Below, piece by piece: positions 63,927 through 64,000 of a stretch of DNA of 64,000 nt. Every line of letters starts with the position of its first letter. The first letter of the stretch is position 1. The position numbers and the translations under genes were made by a program. Origin of the DNA: Capnocytophaga felis (GTDB lineage: Bacteria; Bacteroidota; Bacteroidia; Flavobacteriales; Flavobacteriaceae); assembly GCF_009684755.1 (NCBI RefSeq), contig NZ_BLBC01000009.1, positions 74,260 through 138,259 on the forward strand, read 5' to 3'. The notes beneath the pieces were generated by a model that ran no database searches, was not told where the DNA came from, and saw only the letters and a program-made list of their open reading frames with translations.

Positions 63927-64000
63927 CAGTTTGAAGTTCTTTCATTGAGAAGAAAAACTAACAATTATACAATTTTAACTAACTTAATAAAACAAGAGAT

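Noticed and set aside
1-64000. tRNA, rRNA, riboswitch or prophage genes
   Set aside because: I scanned for GC-rich structured blocks and known phage or integrase motifs and saw none. A tRNA or Rfam scan would settle it.

Overview
The window looks like chromosomal DNA of a low-GC Bacteroidota, most likely a Flavobacteriaceae member. Supporting signs are a fused LpxC-FabZ, a lipoprotein TamA (TamL type), DUF4290 beside murA, PspC-like and 2TM-domain small proteins, SusG-like and TonB-dependent outer-membrane proteins, and many promoters of the Bacteroidota type (TTG, about 20 bp, TAnnTTTG). Capnocytophaga is my best guess at genus, from recall only. No rRNA, tRNA, CRISPR array, prophage or transposase gene was seen.

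Layout. 0.2-4.4 kb (minus): a six-gene operon DUF493, DUF4290, murA, udk, ftsB-like, GT2. 4.4-10.1 kb (plus): galactose use (galM, galK, a sodium/sugar symporter), with a long tandem array between galM and galK. 10.2-16.1 kb (plus): a Pif1-like helicase, tatC, an unknown, lptB, prmA, clpS. 16.1-21.9 kb (minus): dnaN, then mrdA-mreD-mreC-mreB for rod shape. 22.1-24.5 kb: a hybrid sensor kinase. 24.6-31.2 kb (minus): efp, lpxA, lpxC-fabZ, lpxD, tamL, an outer-membrane block. 31.3-34.0 kb: an rRNA/tRNA methyltransferase and an alpha-amylase lipoprotein. 34.1-37.4 kb: array B, a lipid A acyltransferase, a rhomboid protease, SIMPL and PspC-like proteins. 37.5-42.3 kb: a run of eight small orphan genes that resembles an immunity-gene island, split by array C. 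42.4-44.5 kb: a small regulator/membrane operon with palindromic operators and a nonsense-broken 2TM gene. 44.5-53.6 kb: two TonB receptors, a YihY protein, a membrane AraC regulator and RNase H, bounded on both sides by the same two intergenic repeat families. 53.7-64 kb: a copper P-type ATPase, a HAD phosphatase, HMG-CoA lyase, truA, a TPR protein, a second rhomboid, mutL, a small membrane protein and an azurin lipoprotein.

The most unusual content is non-coding. Four long intergenic arrays (A 5.5-6.0, B 34.1-34.6, C 40.2-40.5, D 52.7-52.9 kb) have unrelated sequences but the same unit length of 41-42 bp (84 = 2 x 42 in B), close to four turns of B-DNA. Two further repeat families occur as pairs. 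One is a 140-bp REP/MITE-like element whose 81-bp core is inverted relative to its arms between the two copies. The other is a 170-bp element that folds into a long nested hairpin with base changes that keep pairing. A winged-helix operon carries a perfect 13-bp palindrome inside its promoter spacer, repeated at the next gene.

All calls rest on reading motifs, lengths and context. No database search was run.
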